Assembly: GCA_031002005.1 (NCBI GenBank)
Contig: CM061919.1
Coordinates: 32,081,088 to 32,145,087, forward strand
Direction: 5' to 3'
Source: Vandiemenella viatica
Lineage: Eukaryota; Arthropoda; Insecta; Orthoptera; Morabidae
Length of the DNA: 64,000 nt
The notes under the pieces were generated by a model. It worked only from the letters and a program-made list of their open reading frames with translations. It made no database searches and was not told the origin of the DNA. Below, in pieces: positions 1 to 10,659 of the stretch. Position numbers and translations under genes: made by a program. Every line of letters begins with the position of its first letter. The first letter of the stretch is position 1.

Positions 1-178
1 TCCCTATTAAATTTGCAAATTCGGTTACTTTGTTCATTATACTTCTACAGTTCACCATTAACACCCATATTACTGGCTTTATATTTTCAGCATTAACCTC
101 CTCTTTCCCAGTTTTACCCCAGTCAGTTATTGTTTCAGCAACTTCATCTATTTCTTTAACATCTGTGATTTTTCCCAT
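1..178 (-). CDS. LINE ORF2 N-terminus (endonuclease start), cut by window edge
   Basis: The minus strand is open from an ATG at 178 to the window edge, 59 codons without a stop. The last third reads WVLMVNCRSIMNKVTEFANL, the opening beta-strand and Asn motif of an APE-type endonuclease as found at the start of CR1/L2-type LINE ORF2. The preceding 40 residues are acidic and unrecognised, as expected for the variable N-terminal leader. The rest of the endonuclease and the reverse transcriptase would lie to the left of the window. The clade cannot be fixed from this piece. I saw no damage in the visible part. Confidence 0.7.
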   Translation of the reverse strand, partial: MGKITDVKEIDEVAETITDWGKTGKEEVNAENIKPVIWVLMVNCRSIMNKVTEFANLIG

Positions 179-329
179 TGTGGATCTGCAGTCAGTATAA
201 CTTTGATAATCTATTTCCATTCTTTCACCAGCAGCCCCTAACCTAAAAAAGGCACAGTCCTATAATGCACAAAACATCTGGATCTATTACATTTTCCAGG
301 CAACTGTATGTGACCTTCCTATCATTTCT

Positions 330-593
330 TTAAACTAGTTTACTCTCAAGGACCTGACTTTTCTTACTATTATTATTTTGACATTCTTTATCTACATTAA
401 ACTCATTGTGTATCCCTCCATCAGCCTTTTCCTGTGCTTCCACAAATATTTTATCTTCCTTTTCTACAACTACTTCTAAACATGACAATCCTTCTATAGC
501 TAATAAATCAGCATTCTCTTCTTCTTTAATGTAGATCATAATTTCCTCTACTACATTCTGAATTCTTAATGTCCCCCTACAATAATTAGACAT
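330..593 (-). CDS. Acidic 87-residue ORF upstream of the LINE ORF2
   Basis: This open frame sits on the same strand about 150 bases upstream of the LINE ORF2 start, so it may be the C-terminal end of that element's ORF1. The protein is rich in Glu and Lys and shows no zinc knuckle or other motif I recognise. A chance ORF in AT-rich DNA is equally possible. Confidence 0.3.
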   Translation of the reverse strand: MSNYCRGTLRIQNVVEEIMIYIKEEENADLLAIEGLSCLEVVVEKEDKIFVEAQEKADGGIHNEFNVDKECQNNNSKKSQVLESKLV

Positions 594-1285
594 GCGTCAA
601 CCTTAAGAACTTCTATTTGTTGGATGATTTTAAAGTCGCCAGACTTCTCATATTCTTGTAACTGAAACTTACAGTTCGTAATGTGAATTGAAATTCTTAA
701 TGGTAATTACAGCTACATCATACCTTTCTCTTTTTTCCAATGGTAAATGACATCTACGGTATTCTAACCTTTCTGTATACTTATACATCCTCTAAAATAG
801 TTCACATCTCCTTAGAAACTATTTTGGAGCGAAATGAACACACAATTTAGGTATTATCTTTTTACGCCTTCTTTCTTAGTCGAAGATTTAAGTTCTTTTA
901 TTGCTGAGCTATTTAGCTAGCTTGATTCCTGTCACGGTCGCCACTTGTAAGATTTGATATACAAATAGATTTATTAATCATGCTGCCCATCAATTAGCTA
1001 GGAGATGACCAATGAAGTTGAATAAACTTAACATTCAATAACACTTTTTATTTTCATATTTCAGTACTTGATATTTAATACATTCATTGGTGACACAATA
1101 AGTACAACAACAGACAGTCTTTTCTTTCCCATGGAGGTAGGAATAGAGGGGAGACTAGGTGTCACTTAAACTGTGAAGCAGCCTGTCTCCGGTGCCCCCA
1201 TCTTCGTGAGTTCAAAACATTGGTCTGTTTCCATTAGCTTCCTGCTGTGAACATTTCATTTTCGGATATTTCAAGGTGTCTTATA
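594..1285. other. Unassigned AT-rich interval
   Basis: No coding signal or repeat end could be supported here. It lies between the LINE start and the THAP exon and may include the 5' flank or leader of the THAP-transposase element. Confidence 0.4.
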
Positions 1286-1356
1286 ATGCCAAATTGTATT
1301 GCCTATGGTTGCACAAACAGAACAAGTAAAAAACAACCTGGAATAACATTCCATAG
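1286..1356 (+). pseudogene. THAP zinc-finger N-terminal exon (P-element-type transposase)
   Basis: An ATG at 1286 opens MPNCIAYGCTNRT and continues to ITFHR, then meets a good splice donor GTAAGT at 1357. The Cys-x4-Cys pair followed by an FHR motif is the first half of a THAP (C2CH) DNA-binding domain. The matching second half (Trp, CSxHF, AVPxxF) lies on the same strand at 8777, and a P-transposase C-terminus follows at 9013, so I infer one decayed P/THAP element. The interval between the halves contains a 6.3 kb insertion; without it the intron would be about 1.15 kb. The donor is phase 2, and I could not find an acceptor at 8770 that restores the frame exactly, so the gene is probably dead. 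A host THAP gene exon is the alternative. Confidence 0.7.
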
Positions 1357-2215
1357 GTAAGTCACGTTGAAATTATTGTTCTTGAAGTATTTGTAGTGCG
1401 GCGTCTGCAAGACATAATAGATGTCATTATAGATTTACAGTGCCTGTTAAAAAAGTTTATTCACAGCTCTCAATAGGACGACGGTATTATCAAATATTTG
1501 CTGATGCAGAGGACCATTTTTCACGTGTGGATCAAGTTTACATCACGATGATGCGAATACATTATTCTATGTGCTTTAGTCCAGTTGTACCTAATTTATG
1601 TTGAAAGGGTTTGATAAAATTAATTGTGATAATTTGTGATATGCGATCTAGTAATCATAATGAAGTACATTTTGTTGTTATCTGAAATGTAATTCACAAC
1701 ACGTTTAAAGTGTTTGGTTGCATTTGCGTCGTTTAACTCTTTAGCGGCAACATTAAGTCAAATTGTGATTAGGTTGAAATGCAGCCTGTTGCAGAGTATT
1801 CTTTTTATAGCATAAGGAACAAATTATTTATTTGTTAGTAGTCATTTATTGAGCACATTGTTAGTGACACAAGCTTGCAACTTTTGATATATGGTAGCAA
1901 GATAATTGCACTGGCCAGTTCAATCATTACAGTGATTATGAATTCTTATGTAACTTAACGAAACTAGTCGAAAGTAAAGAACAAAATTTTTTGATATCTC
2001 ACCTAGTTCTTTTTTCTTTTGGTCCAGGCTGCATTTCGATCTAACCACCTCACTTTTGAGACATTATATCTCAAGAACTAAGCGAAATATCAATATATAT
2101 TTTCGATTTGTCTCATCGAGTTCCTTAAGAATCATCACACTGTGGCACCACGATAATGATAGAATTCCCTTGCACTAATGCTGCTGGCGAATTTAAATAG
2201 GTATCCACTACCATT
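1357..2215. repeat. Intron-like DNA with a diverged inverted repeat
   Basis: Two arms, about 1935-2012 and 2072-2150, are imperfect reverse complements (GATATCTCACCTAGTTCT against AGAACTAAGCGAAATATC). Between them lies GGTCCAGGCTGCATTTCGAT. The same phrase, or its complement, recurs at 1778, 10805, 10935, 11045, 53732, 54263 and 54705, so it marks a dispersed non-coding repeat family. No protein is visible. Confidence 0.5.
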
Positions 2216-3308
2216 GCAATATCGGTTATTTGTTACGTGGCGATACCGCATGCACTGGCGACGGCGGACGTGACGACACCGTGACGATCCGTACAGTCAC
2301 AGCTTGTAAACGTACACCGTGACAGCTTGTAAACATGTCACTATCGGGACCGCACGGAAATGTGGGGTTTTTTGGGCGGGGAGAAGAGGGAAAAATATGC
2401 GTATATTACAAATGTTACTAACGGGACCACACGGAAAAGTGGGGTTTTCTGGGCGGGGAAAGCTGAGAAAGGAATGAAAAGTAAGTGCATGTTACAGGAA
2501 TGTACACTCCGCGAAATAGTATGTTACGATACCACGTGAATGGAAATACGGTGTTTTAGAGAAATAAGAGACAAAAAGTAAAGCTGCACAGGATGTTTCG
2601 CTTTCTACACATGTGCACCCGCGGTATCGTTTTCCACAAAACAGCCCATCCGCGAAATTGTATTCAACGATACCATGGGAATGGAAATACGGAACAATTG
2701 AACGTGGATTTGTGGTATCGTTAAGTACAAAATAGCCCATCCGCGAAACTGTATTTTACGATACCACGAAAGTGGACGTTTGAGAACAACACCTTATGCA
2801 AATTAGACACAAATAAATATGCTCCGGCGGTATCGTTTTAGACAAAAACGGTAATACGGTGATTGAGAGAAATAAAAGACAAAAAGTAAAAAAATTAAAC
2901 CTGCACAGGATGTTTCACTTTCTATACATGTGCTTTTCTACAAAACAGCCCATCCACGAAATTCTATTCAACGATACCACGTGAATGGAAATACGGAGTA
3001 ATTGAACGTGGATTCGTCGTATCGTTAAGTAGAAAATTGCTCATCCGCGAAACTGTATTTTACGATACCACGGAAATGGGCGTTCGTAAAAAACACCTTA
3101 GACAGACAGACGTCAATGACTGGGAAAGCGGTGGTCCCAGGTTGTGGGGAAGGTTGTGCGCAGGAGCGCATCTCCTTCCAGTTGGCTAGTTTGGTTGTCG
3201 TATTCGGTGTGTCATAATCAGGTTGTTCCTACCCGGTGTGTTATTTCTTTAATGGTGGTCAAGAATTTTCTTTGGCCACCTTAATCGGTCATTATAGGTG
3301 GGTTCAGC

Positions 3309-5920
3309 TCAAAATGCTGAGATCAGAGGATTATTTGAATTCTGCGCATTTTCGTAAAACTGAGTAGCCAGTAGTTGGAATCTGACTCTAAGTTTCGGCA
3401 GTCCACTCAGACGATGAAGATCATCTGTCCTCGTGCCCCTGGGTAGACGATGAGCAAATCTGATGGCTCGATTCTGGATAGTTTGCAGTAGCTGAAGGTA
3501 TGCTTGCGCCATGTTGCCCCACACAACCGCAGCATACTCCAATATAGGTCTAACTAAGGCGGTGTATAGGCGGATCCCTAGGTTCGGCCTTAATTTGGAT
3601 GTAGGATTCAATACTGGGTAGAGTGTACTTAGTCTCCCAGATGCTTTAGCACGAACGTTGGTGACGTGAGGTTTCCACGTCATTCCCCTATCAAGTTTGA
3701 CACCGAGGTAAGTTGCCGTCCTTGTCCAGGTTATACGTTCGCCGAAGAGTACTAAAGGAGGTAACTGAGGAACTTTCTTCCTGGTAATAATGACTGCCTG
3801 GCTTTTGGAAGCGTTGTAGGCAAGCCTCCATTTAGTGCCCCATTGCTGGATGCTGTCGCAGGCCTGCTGTAGCCTTCTGCGTAAGAGGTGAACATTCTGG
3901 CTCTTTGCAAAATAGGCAGTGTCATCAGCATATAACGCTTTCTTTACGCGAGCTGTGGATGGAGTATCTGCCGTGTATAAACTGTACAGGACAGGGCCAA
4001 TAACTGACCCTTGTGGGACAACCGCGGAGATGTTCTTTATTGCTGAGATGCCACCGTCCATCACAACTCTGAAAGTTCTTCCCTCAAGGTAGTTTTTTAG
4101 GAGCTTAACATGAGAGAGTGGTACTCCTTGTGTGAGCAGTTTGTATATGAGACCCTGATGCCAGACGGAATCAAAGGCACGGCTGACATCAAGCAGTACT
4201 GCGCCGAAATATTCCCGACGTTCGAAGGCAGAGAAGGCCTCTTCTGTGAGACGGAGCAGTTGTTGGGGTGTTGAGTGATGTCTGCGAAAACCGAACTGTT
4301 CATCAGGCAACAGCCCCTCACTGTCGATGACGGTGCGAAGTCTCTTGAGGTAGAGTCGCTCAAAAAACTTTGGAAAGAGTCGGCAGAAGGACTAATTGGC
4401 CTGTAGGACTTGGGGGATCTTCTGTCCTTGCCCGCCTTCGGAATGGGTATGATGTCAGCATGCTTCCGAGTAGTAGGATATTCACCCGTAAGGAGAATTT
4501 GATTGAAGGCGTCTGTTACAAACTGGACGGCGACTGGGGCAGTTGACAAAGGATACCTCCGCCGATGCCATCATGTCCTGCAGCTCTCTTTACAATAAGG
4601 ACTCGAGAGCATAGACACAACCTCTTGTGCAGTTATCTCGTCAATGCGATCCTCTTCTGGGGGAACGGCTTCAAGGAATCGCCGCAATCTTCTTCGACGA
4701 GACGAACATGGTCGTCGTCTTTAGGCTCATTGACTGGCTGAAAATTTGCCTCGAAGTTTATGGCCAGAGCTTCTGCCTTTTCTTCAGGCTCACATACATA
4801 GTTATTTCCGACCACCAGGGGCGGGATTTTATGCCTCCTCCGGAGTAGGGCCTTCGTCGTGCGCCAGGGGACCCGTCCTCTGCGTCCAAGGTGGAGATGA
4901 AGTTGGACCATTCAGAGATCTTGTGCTTGTCCACTTCAGCCTTAATTTCTCTCTGCATACGATTTATTATTCTCTTAGTGGCTGCATCACGTGTGATGTG
5001 CCACTCCCTAGTCAGATGATTTTTGACTATAATAGCCTCTCTGATTTCCGGAGGGAGTTGCCTCGAACGGAGCGGCTGTTTGCGTCTCGGCCGGGTGGCC
5101 GCATCTGCAGCCTCATTGATCCAATCCGCCAAGTTGGCCATAGCGGTGGAAGGGCCGGATATAGCCGGTGGCGGTGCCTCTTCTATGCGCTGAGAGAGGA
5201 AATCTTTGAAAGAATCCAGTCAATGTAATTGAGATTCCTGCGTAGTTTGTCGGCTCGTGGAGTGACGTCTGCAGCCATGTAGAACAAAACAGGAATGTGG
5301 TCTGAGGATAAGCAGTTTTTGTGACCATAGCTATGTTATGTTGCAATCCTCTCGTGATTGCAATATCCAAGACATCAGGCAATCCATGTCCGTAAATAGT
5401 GGGTTCAGTTGGACCCCAGGTAACGGCATCGTTGTTTTCGACAACTCGCAGGAGCTTCCGGCCGTTCGTGTAGGTGACGCGAGAGTTCCATACAGCATGT
5501 TTGGCGTTAAGATCTCCCGCAATAAAAACATTACCGCGCAGGTCGAAAGGAGGGCCAAGAAGTCCGCTTCATGTAGAACCCTACTGGAGGTCTATAAGCT
5601 GCCACAAATAGAACTCTCCCTCGGGAAGTCTCGACGGCGACACCAGTAGCTTCAATGGTCTCCAAAGGTGGCAAATTTATCTGGTAGTGTTTTATGGTGT
5701 TCTTGACGTATACAGCGGTACCACCTCCCGCTGTAGGTCGATCCTGCCTGTAACAAGAGTAGTTGGGTGCGGCGGCTTTCACCCCCGGCTTGAGGTGCGT
5801 TCATTTACGAGGCAGACGTTTATCCCCTCGTCGCGTAGAAATTCTTTTAAATTCACCCAACTGTCGCCAGAGGCCGTTGGCATTCCATGAGCATATGGTG
5901 AGATCCTCAAGTGGCGTTAG
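3309..5920 (-). pseudogene. Jockey-like ORF2: endonuclease and reverse transcriptase, frameshifted
   Basis: The order is standard. Endonuclease pieces lie at about 5920-5230: a WNANG start, DRPTAGGGTAVYV, then PDVLDIAITRG. A linker follows at about 5141-4640. Reverse transcriptase spans about 4549-3309 and includes GFRRHHSTPQQL, DVSRAFDSVWHQG, VPQGSVIGPVLYSLY and the catalytic box LYADDTAYF. The last 333 codons (4310-3309) are one open frame covering palm, thumb and the RPILEYAAVVWGN tail. Upstream, the frame changes several times, so no complete protein can be made. The GGG-A-VYV signature, LPPL spacing and tail motif place it in the Jockey group. It copies element RNA at the target site when functional. 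Confidence 0.85.
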
Positions 5921-6102
5921 CCATGATGTTCCATGTTTGCTTGTTGGACGGCAATTAACTGCCAACTTGACTGCCTCAGCGGTTTGTGTTTTGGTAGGTC
6001 GGAGATTTGCTTATGGAGATCTTGGACGAGAGTGGTGACCGTCCTGTAGCAGAGACAGGCACCACGTTCATGAGCACCGCAGTGTCGACCTGAGGGTTGT
6101 CC

Positions 6103-7572
6103 TTATCGGAGGACGGCAGTTCGTCTCGTCCGCTTTCTTACTCGTGTTTGAGGTTTCCATGGTTTGGGTGGAAGAGAGGTTATTGTGGTTATCCCTCTGA
6201 TCCTTCCTTGCATCCGGTGAGTTACGTGTAGGTTTGTAGAAGCCTCAGCGTAAGTGGTTCCTTGAGTGGATTCCAGGGTTGCTTGATCCTGATTCGTCTT
6301 TTGTTGGGAGAGTCGTTGCTTCATCCTCCTTCTTCTTCTTCTGTTGCTTCTTCTTGAGCTCATTGCGATGTAGGAAGCGTTGTTGGCTTTCTGTTTTTCA
6401 TTGAATTTGCTAAAGGCTTGGCATTTGCGATAACTTGCAACATGCTCTCCGCCACAGTTAGCGCATTTTGGGAGAGTTTCGCCTTTCTTCAGGGCGCATT
6501 CTCTAGTATTGGTGTTCACCAGCGCACTTTACACATTTTGGTGGCCTAACACAGTGACGGGAAACATGACCCACACCTTGACAGTTGAACACTGAGGTGG
6601 CCCTCGAGTGCTTCGTAGTTTTTCTGTTGTTACTTTAACAGAGCAGAGTGATGTCATCTTATAAATTGCTCTGTTGTCCATATTGTCAGAGAGAACCACC
6701 AAGAATAGTGGAATCTCTTGTCCAGTTTTAGGAGAGCGCAGTCTGACGACTATTCTCGCCACCAAATTACGTTCCTCCAGCTCTTCTTTAATATATTCTG
6801 GGGAGAAGTTAAATGGTAATCCTCTGATGACCACCTTAATGTTTTTATCCGCTTCTGTCGGAAATGTATAGAAGGGGATTTGGTGTGTAGACGCATAGGC
6901 AGAGATAGCCTGGTGGTCAGCCTTAGTCTTGGGTAGGAGTTTGTAGAGGTCGCGACCGGCAGGCCTCACTCCGCACTCGTTCTTGCATATCTTCTTTAAG
7001 ATGGTGTACAGATTTCTGTAATCATCCTTGTATGAAACCATAAGCGGGGCCGGTTTAGGTTCCCTGGTGGCAGTTTCGGGAGCACCGTCCATAGCTGGCC
7101 CGTCAGCAGTGAGCAGCGGCGCGAACGAGTTGCTTGTGCTAGCCGGACTTGTAGTTGTGGCAGTTTTGATGTTCAGTTGGGCCGCTGGGGCTGGTCGGCG
7201 CGGTTTGCGCCAGCCTACTTCATCCTCAGTTGTCCTTGATCTGTTGCCTTTGGGTGGTGGGGGAGGCATCTTGGTCCTCGTCTTGACGGCGAGTTTTGCT
7301 GTCCTTTTGGTTTGCCTGACTTCCTCCTTGTCATTGCCGAGGTTGTCGGCGCCCCTCTTGCGCGAGGAGGTGGCCTCTTCGTAATCCATCACCGAATAGC
7401 TGGAGTGACCATCAGGTTGAGTGATGACATTAGGAGCTGTAGCGGCACCATAGACAGGTCCCTCTTGCATGGCGATTTCCGAGGAGTGGTCTCCGTCAGA
7501 AGGCATAATAGTGCTTCCCGCAGAAGATAAGTCTCTGTCGGTGGGCATGACGACGCTTTCTTCAGTAGACAT
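6103..7572 (-). pseudogene. Jockey-like ORF1 (nucleic-acid-binding, PRE_C2HC and zinc knuckles)
   Basis: From an ATG at 7572 the protein opens MSTEESVVMP and runs through a low-complexity basic and proline-rich stretch into a domain ending VTTEKLRSTRGPPQC, which resembles the PRE_C2HC region that precedes the zinc knuckles in Jockey ORF1. The frame breaks inside the first knuckle, near 6530-6600, and resumes with TRECALKKGETLPKC and CANCGGEHVASYRKC. An Arg-rich tail follows. Its role would be to package element RNA. Copy B (19214-21079) has the same layout, supporting the reading. Confidence 0.8.
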
Positions 7573-7590
7573 AGGAACAGGAGTGTTGTG

Positions 7591-7675
7591 CTGACCCCGT
7601 GTTATCACCGCAAGGTTCCTGGGGTCAGACACAACCCTAGCGCTCTCACCAGGGGGTACCACTCCGCTCGGGAGT
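7591..7675 (-). other. 5' leader of Jockey-like copy A with two hairpins
   Basis: At the extreme 5' end, ACTCC (7661-7665) and GGAGT (7671-7675) form a 5-bp hairpin with a 5-base loop. A second hairpin has a perfect 8-bp stem, CTGACCCC (7591-7598) with GGGGTCAG (7621-7628), closing a 22-base loop that contains GTTATCACCGC on the plus strand. The ORF1 ATG at 7572 follows 18 bases downstream of the second stem. The same two-hairpin layout occurs in two other LINEs here (21111-21200 and 40638-40721). Function is unknown; internal promoter, RNA-packaging or ribozyme-like roles are possible. Confidence 0.65.
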
Positions 7676-8035
7676 TAGGCAAATAAGAGACAAATAAATA
7701 TGCTCCGGCGGTATCGTTTTAGACAAAACAGCCAATTGCGGTACCACGTAATAATACACAGGGTATTAATTTTCACTCCGCATACCACGGGTGAACAATT
7801 GTACAAAACAAAACAGCCTGTGCCTATTCGATGGGTTCTTTTGTACTAAACGATACCGTCAATGCACGTTCAATTGCTCCGTATTTGCATTACCGTGGTA
7901 TCGTTAAATACAATTAGGCAGATGGGCTGTATTGCACAAAACGATACCGCGGGTGAACATTTATACAAAACAAAGCAGCCTGTGCCTATTCGATGGGTTC
8001 TTTTGTACTAAACGATACCGTGAATGCACGTTCAA

Positions 8036-8357
8036 TTGCTCCGTATTTGCATTACCGTGGTATCGTTAAATACAATTTCGCGGATGGGCTGTTTTGTACC
8101 AAACGATACCCCGGGTGCACATTTGTACAAAAGGAAACCGCATTGCTCCGTATTTGCATTACCGTGGTATCGTTAAATACAATTTCGCGGATGGGCTGTT
8201 TTGTACCAAACGATACCCCGGGTGCACATTTGTACAAAAGGAAACCGCATTGCTCCGTATTTGCATTACCGTGGTATCGTTAAATACAATTTCGCGGATG
8301 GGCTGTTTTGTACCAAATGATACCCCGGGTGCAGATTTGTACAAAAGGAAACCGCTT
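8036..8357. repeat. Tandem 107-bp subrepeats in the right foldback arm
   Basis: The phrase TTGCTCCGTATTTGCATTAC recurs at 8036, 8143 and 8250, an exact 107-base spacing, with nearly identical sequence between. A looser unit starts at 7874. Open frames seen here are simply translations of the repeat. Related units in the opposite orientation fill 2500-3090. Confidence 0.9.
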
Positions 8358-8776
8358 ATTTGCCTCTCATTTCTGTAAAACACCGTATTTCCATGTTTAC
8401 AAGCTGTGACTGTACGGATCGCCAGGGTGACGTCACGGTGTCGTCACGTCCGCCGTCGCCAGTGCATGCGGTATCGCCACGTAACAAATAACCGCAATAT
8501 CTTCTGAGTAAGCCATGAATTCTTTTGATGGTTTCAATTGTTTTAAAGTCCTTACCATTCTGCTAGGCTATTTTTAAATAGGTCTAGACCTAATTTTCTT
8601 GATTTTGTAATCATTCCCATCAAAGATTTTACAATTACTGAAATGGAATGTGGAAATATAATCTATTTGAACATAAACCAAAATTTAAGGACTTTAGGAA
8701 CAAACAGTTTTGTTACTTATTCATATTTAAAAGAACTACTGCTGTGTAGCCAATACATAGAATATTTTTTTCTTTG

Positions 8777-9007
8777 ATAAAGAATGAAAATCTACAATCA
8801 AAATGGATCAAAGCTAGCAGGAGGCAAAATTGGATGCCAACTAATTTCAGTGTTTTATGTTCAGCTCATTTTTCTGAAAATCAAATGGATAGAACATCAC
8901 TGTCATCAACAAAACTGAGAAAAAATGCAGTACCAAATTTTTTTCTGAAAAAGTGTTCCCTAGAAGTGTTCGCACAAATATCTGTTAATTTTTTAAAAAT
9001 GAAGTAA
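8777..9007 (+). pseudogene. THAP domain second half
   Basis: The frame reads NENLQSKWIKASRRQNWMPT, then LCSAHFSENQ and NAVPNFF. These supply the conserved Trp, the Cys-x2-His pair and the AVPxxF close of a THAP zinc finger, completing the half found at 1286. A pyrimidine run ending in an AG precedes it (8765-8782). The frame ends in TAA at 9005-9007, far short of a transposase, which implies an internal deletion or a further exon. Confidence 0.75.
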
Positions 9008-9012
9008 ATATT

Positions 9013-9246
9013 TTGAAAACAGAAACCATAGTTGTACGAATGTTACTGAGTGAAAATATATTCAGTCAACTCAATGAGCACTCCCTAGACCAAGGTGTGT
9101 TACACAACCACACAACCCTGCTTATAAGGGCAGTTATAAGAAATTATTTATCACTTAGGTTTAACTACTGGGACAAGAATTATGTAAAGAAAGGAGATTC
9201 CATTAGGAATAAATTTACAAGATTGATTTCGTTTAAAAGTCAATAA
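9013..9246 (+). pseudogene. P-element-type transposase C-terminus remnant
   Basis: The frame contains HNHTTLLIRAVIRNYLSLRF, then DSIRNKFTRLISFKSQ and a stop. This matches the style of the C-terminal end of THAP9/P-type transposases in arthropods (LIKxVIKxYLxIRFxY...RxKxxKLxLFKxQ). It lies six bases after the THAP frame ends, so the catalytic middle of the enzyme is missing: an internally deleted derivative, a common form for P elements. Assignment rests on remembered family pattern and should be checked by profile search. Confidence 0.6.
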
Positions 9247-10149
9247 ATTCTTTCTTTAAGAATTTTATCAATTTTGATTACTGAATGAGGAGCATTTTCT
9301 ACATACATTTTCAATAAACTGCCAGTAGTTTGTGTAAATGTAGGTGACATAATTAACGTACCATGTATGCTATGAGTGTACAGCTTCTGGTAAATGTGTT
9401 ATTTTGCTTTGCAGTTATTTAATGTACTATGTATGCTATGCCTATACATCTTCTGGTGTGTGTATTTTTTTTAATGTGCAATTGTTTATCTGTAAATTGA
9501 CAACTTTCGAAATCCCACATAGCCAGTCTCTTATATTGGGATCAATGGAAATTGAATGTATTGTATTTGAACATCTTTCAAAATAAATACAAATCATTTT
9601 TGGTTAATATTTGAAATGCACACTTATTGATGTAGTTGAGATCTTTGAATTATTGCAAATGTAAGAGGTAATTGTGCTCTTTTATGATGAGTTCTAAAGA
9701 ATTAAACCTACATAAATTGACTATTCCTGTTTTTAAAAATAATTTTAAGTTGAAGAGGAAGTGGAACACATGATCTAGTCACAATTCTGCTACTAATCTC
9801 CCTCTTATTATTTTTTAATTATCTTATATAGCCTACTTTGAGAGTTTAATGCTCCTGCATATACTTCTGCAATTGATGAATTATAATTTTAAATTCCTGT
9901 ATCATTTTTGGTATACTATTCACCACTTGCTAATTTATTCAAATTCCTGACACTTACACCCACTAAAGAAAATGTCCCTACTTCCTTATGTCTGAAATAG
10001 AATGCCATCTTGTGGATATCGTTGTCATTTCCCTTCCATAGACTACTACTAATTATTCCACCAATATCTTTTCACACTCCACCACCAATATATGCCTTGA
10101 ACACTCCCAGCATGCTCTTCCCCTCCTTCCTCCCAATACAGTGCTTTTA
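9247..10149. other. Unassigned AT-rich interval
   Basis: No convincing gene. A short direct duplication is visible: GTACCATGTATGCTATGAGTGTACAGCTTCTGG (9358-9390) resembles the sequence starting at 9424. The part after about 9960 may be decayed 3' sequence of the LINE remnant at 10150-10365. Confidence 0.4.
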
Positions 10150-10365
10150 TCATTTCGGATCTTGACTCCTGCAATAATTTGCACTAACAAATTCAGCTGC
10201 TCTTTGCATGCCCTCCAAATCTTCTGTTTGATACCTAGAATGTGGATCCCAAACTACACCACCATATTCAAGCAGTGGTCTGAACAGAGTTTCATAATCC
10301 AACTCCGCAACTTCTCTGTAATATCCTCTTATCACCCTTTTGTAAAATTTTCCTACCATATTCAC
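10150..10365 (-). pseudogene. LINE reverse transcriptase C-terminal fragment
   Basis: The frame contains LFRPLLEYGGVVWDPHSRY followed by LEGMQRAAEFV. This is the conserved RPxLEYxxxVWxPH...LExxQRRAxRFV motif downstream of the LINE polymerase palm. Only this tail is recognisable, so the copy is 5'-truncated and worn. CR1-type is the closest in style. Confidence 0.65.
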
Positions 10366-10659
10366 AATGTGCTTTTCCCAGTTGTGATTGTTATAAAATG
10401 TTAGGTCAAGATATTAACCTTCAAGCCTTCAACAATCAACCCTTCTCTTGGGTCTAGGCCATTAGAAGTGGGAAAATAATGAGGTTAGAGCCATTTTCGA
10501 GAAACCAAACACAAAAATAGCTCCTTTTTTAAAAACTTGAAAAGCAAAATGTTATCTACATATGAAAGTTCATCCAAATCGCTAGATCCATTTGAGAGAC
10601 TGCCTCATAAACTGTTTTCAAAGAAAAATGATATTATTAAGGATTAATTAATGGTGCGA

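Larger units (their letters stand above)
3107..7675 (-). mobile_element. Jockey-like LINE (copy A), near full length
   Basis: The element carries ORF1 with gag-like zinc knuckles and ORF2 with APE endonuclease and reverse transcriptase, in that order on the minus strand. The 5' end is sharp at 7675: the bases that follow (TTAGGCAAATAAG...) belong to the foldback element's own subrepeat. The 3' end lies at about 3107 and finishes in a short GTCT repeat instead of poly(A). A target duplication longer than TTA is not apparent. Both ORFs carry several frameshifts, so the copy is inactive. Its insertion into the foldback arms dates it after that element. Confidence 0.85.
2224..8493. mobile_element. 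Foldback-like DNA element with long inverted repeats and subrepeats
   Basis: The left end GGTTATTTGTTACGTGGCG at 2224 is matched in inverse at 8493, and the inverted similarity runs on for at least 100 bases through a GC-rich stretch to the phrase CAGTCACAGCTTGTAAAC. Direct repeats GCAATATC at 2216-2223 and 8494-8501 are an 8-bp target duplication. Each arm continues into arrays of related subrepeats (motif GGTATCGTTAAxTACAATTTCGCGGATGGGCTG), inverted relative to each other. The centre is occupied by a Jockey-like LINE (3107-7675); without it the element is about 1.7 kb and has no coding capacity. The 8-bp duplication would suit a P, hAT or Merlin mobilising enzyme; the terminal bases do not decide which. 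Confidence 0.8.

Noticed and set aside
4627..6038. Plus-strand ORFs within the Jockey-like copy A
   Set aside because: They are antisense shadows of the minus-strand endonuclease and linker.
8036..8357. Regular direct repeats as a CRISPR-like array
   Set aside because: Units are 107 bases and nearly identical throughout with no unique spacers; the genome is eukaryotic.
7993..8383. Several overlapping ORFs with repeated peptide phrases on both strands
   Set aside because: They are translations of the 107-bp tandem subrepeats of the foldback element; both strands are open because of the repeat composition.
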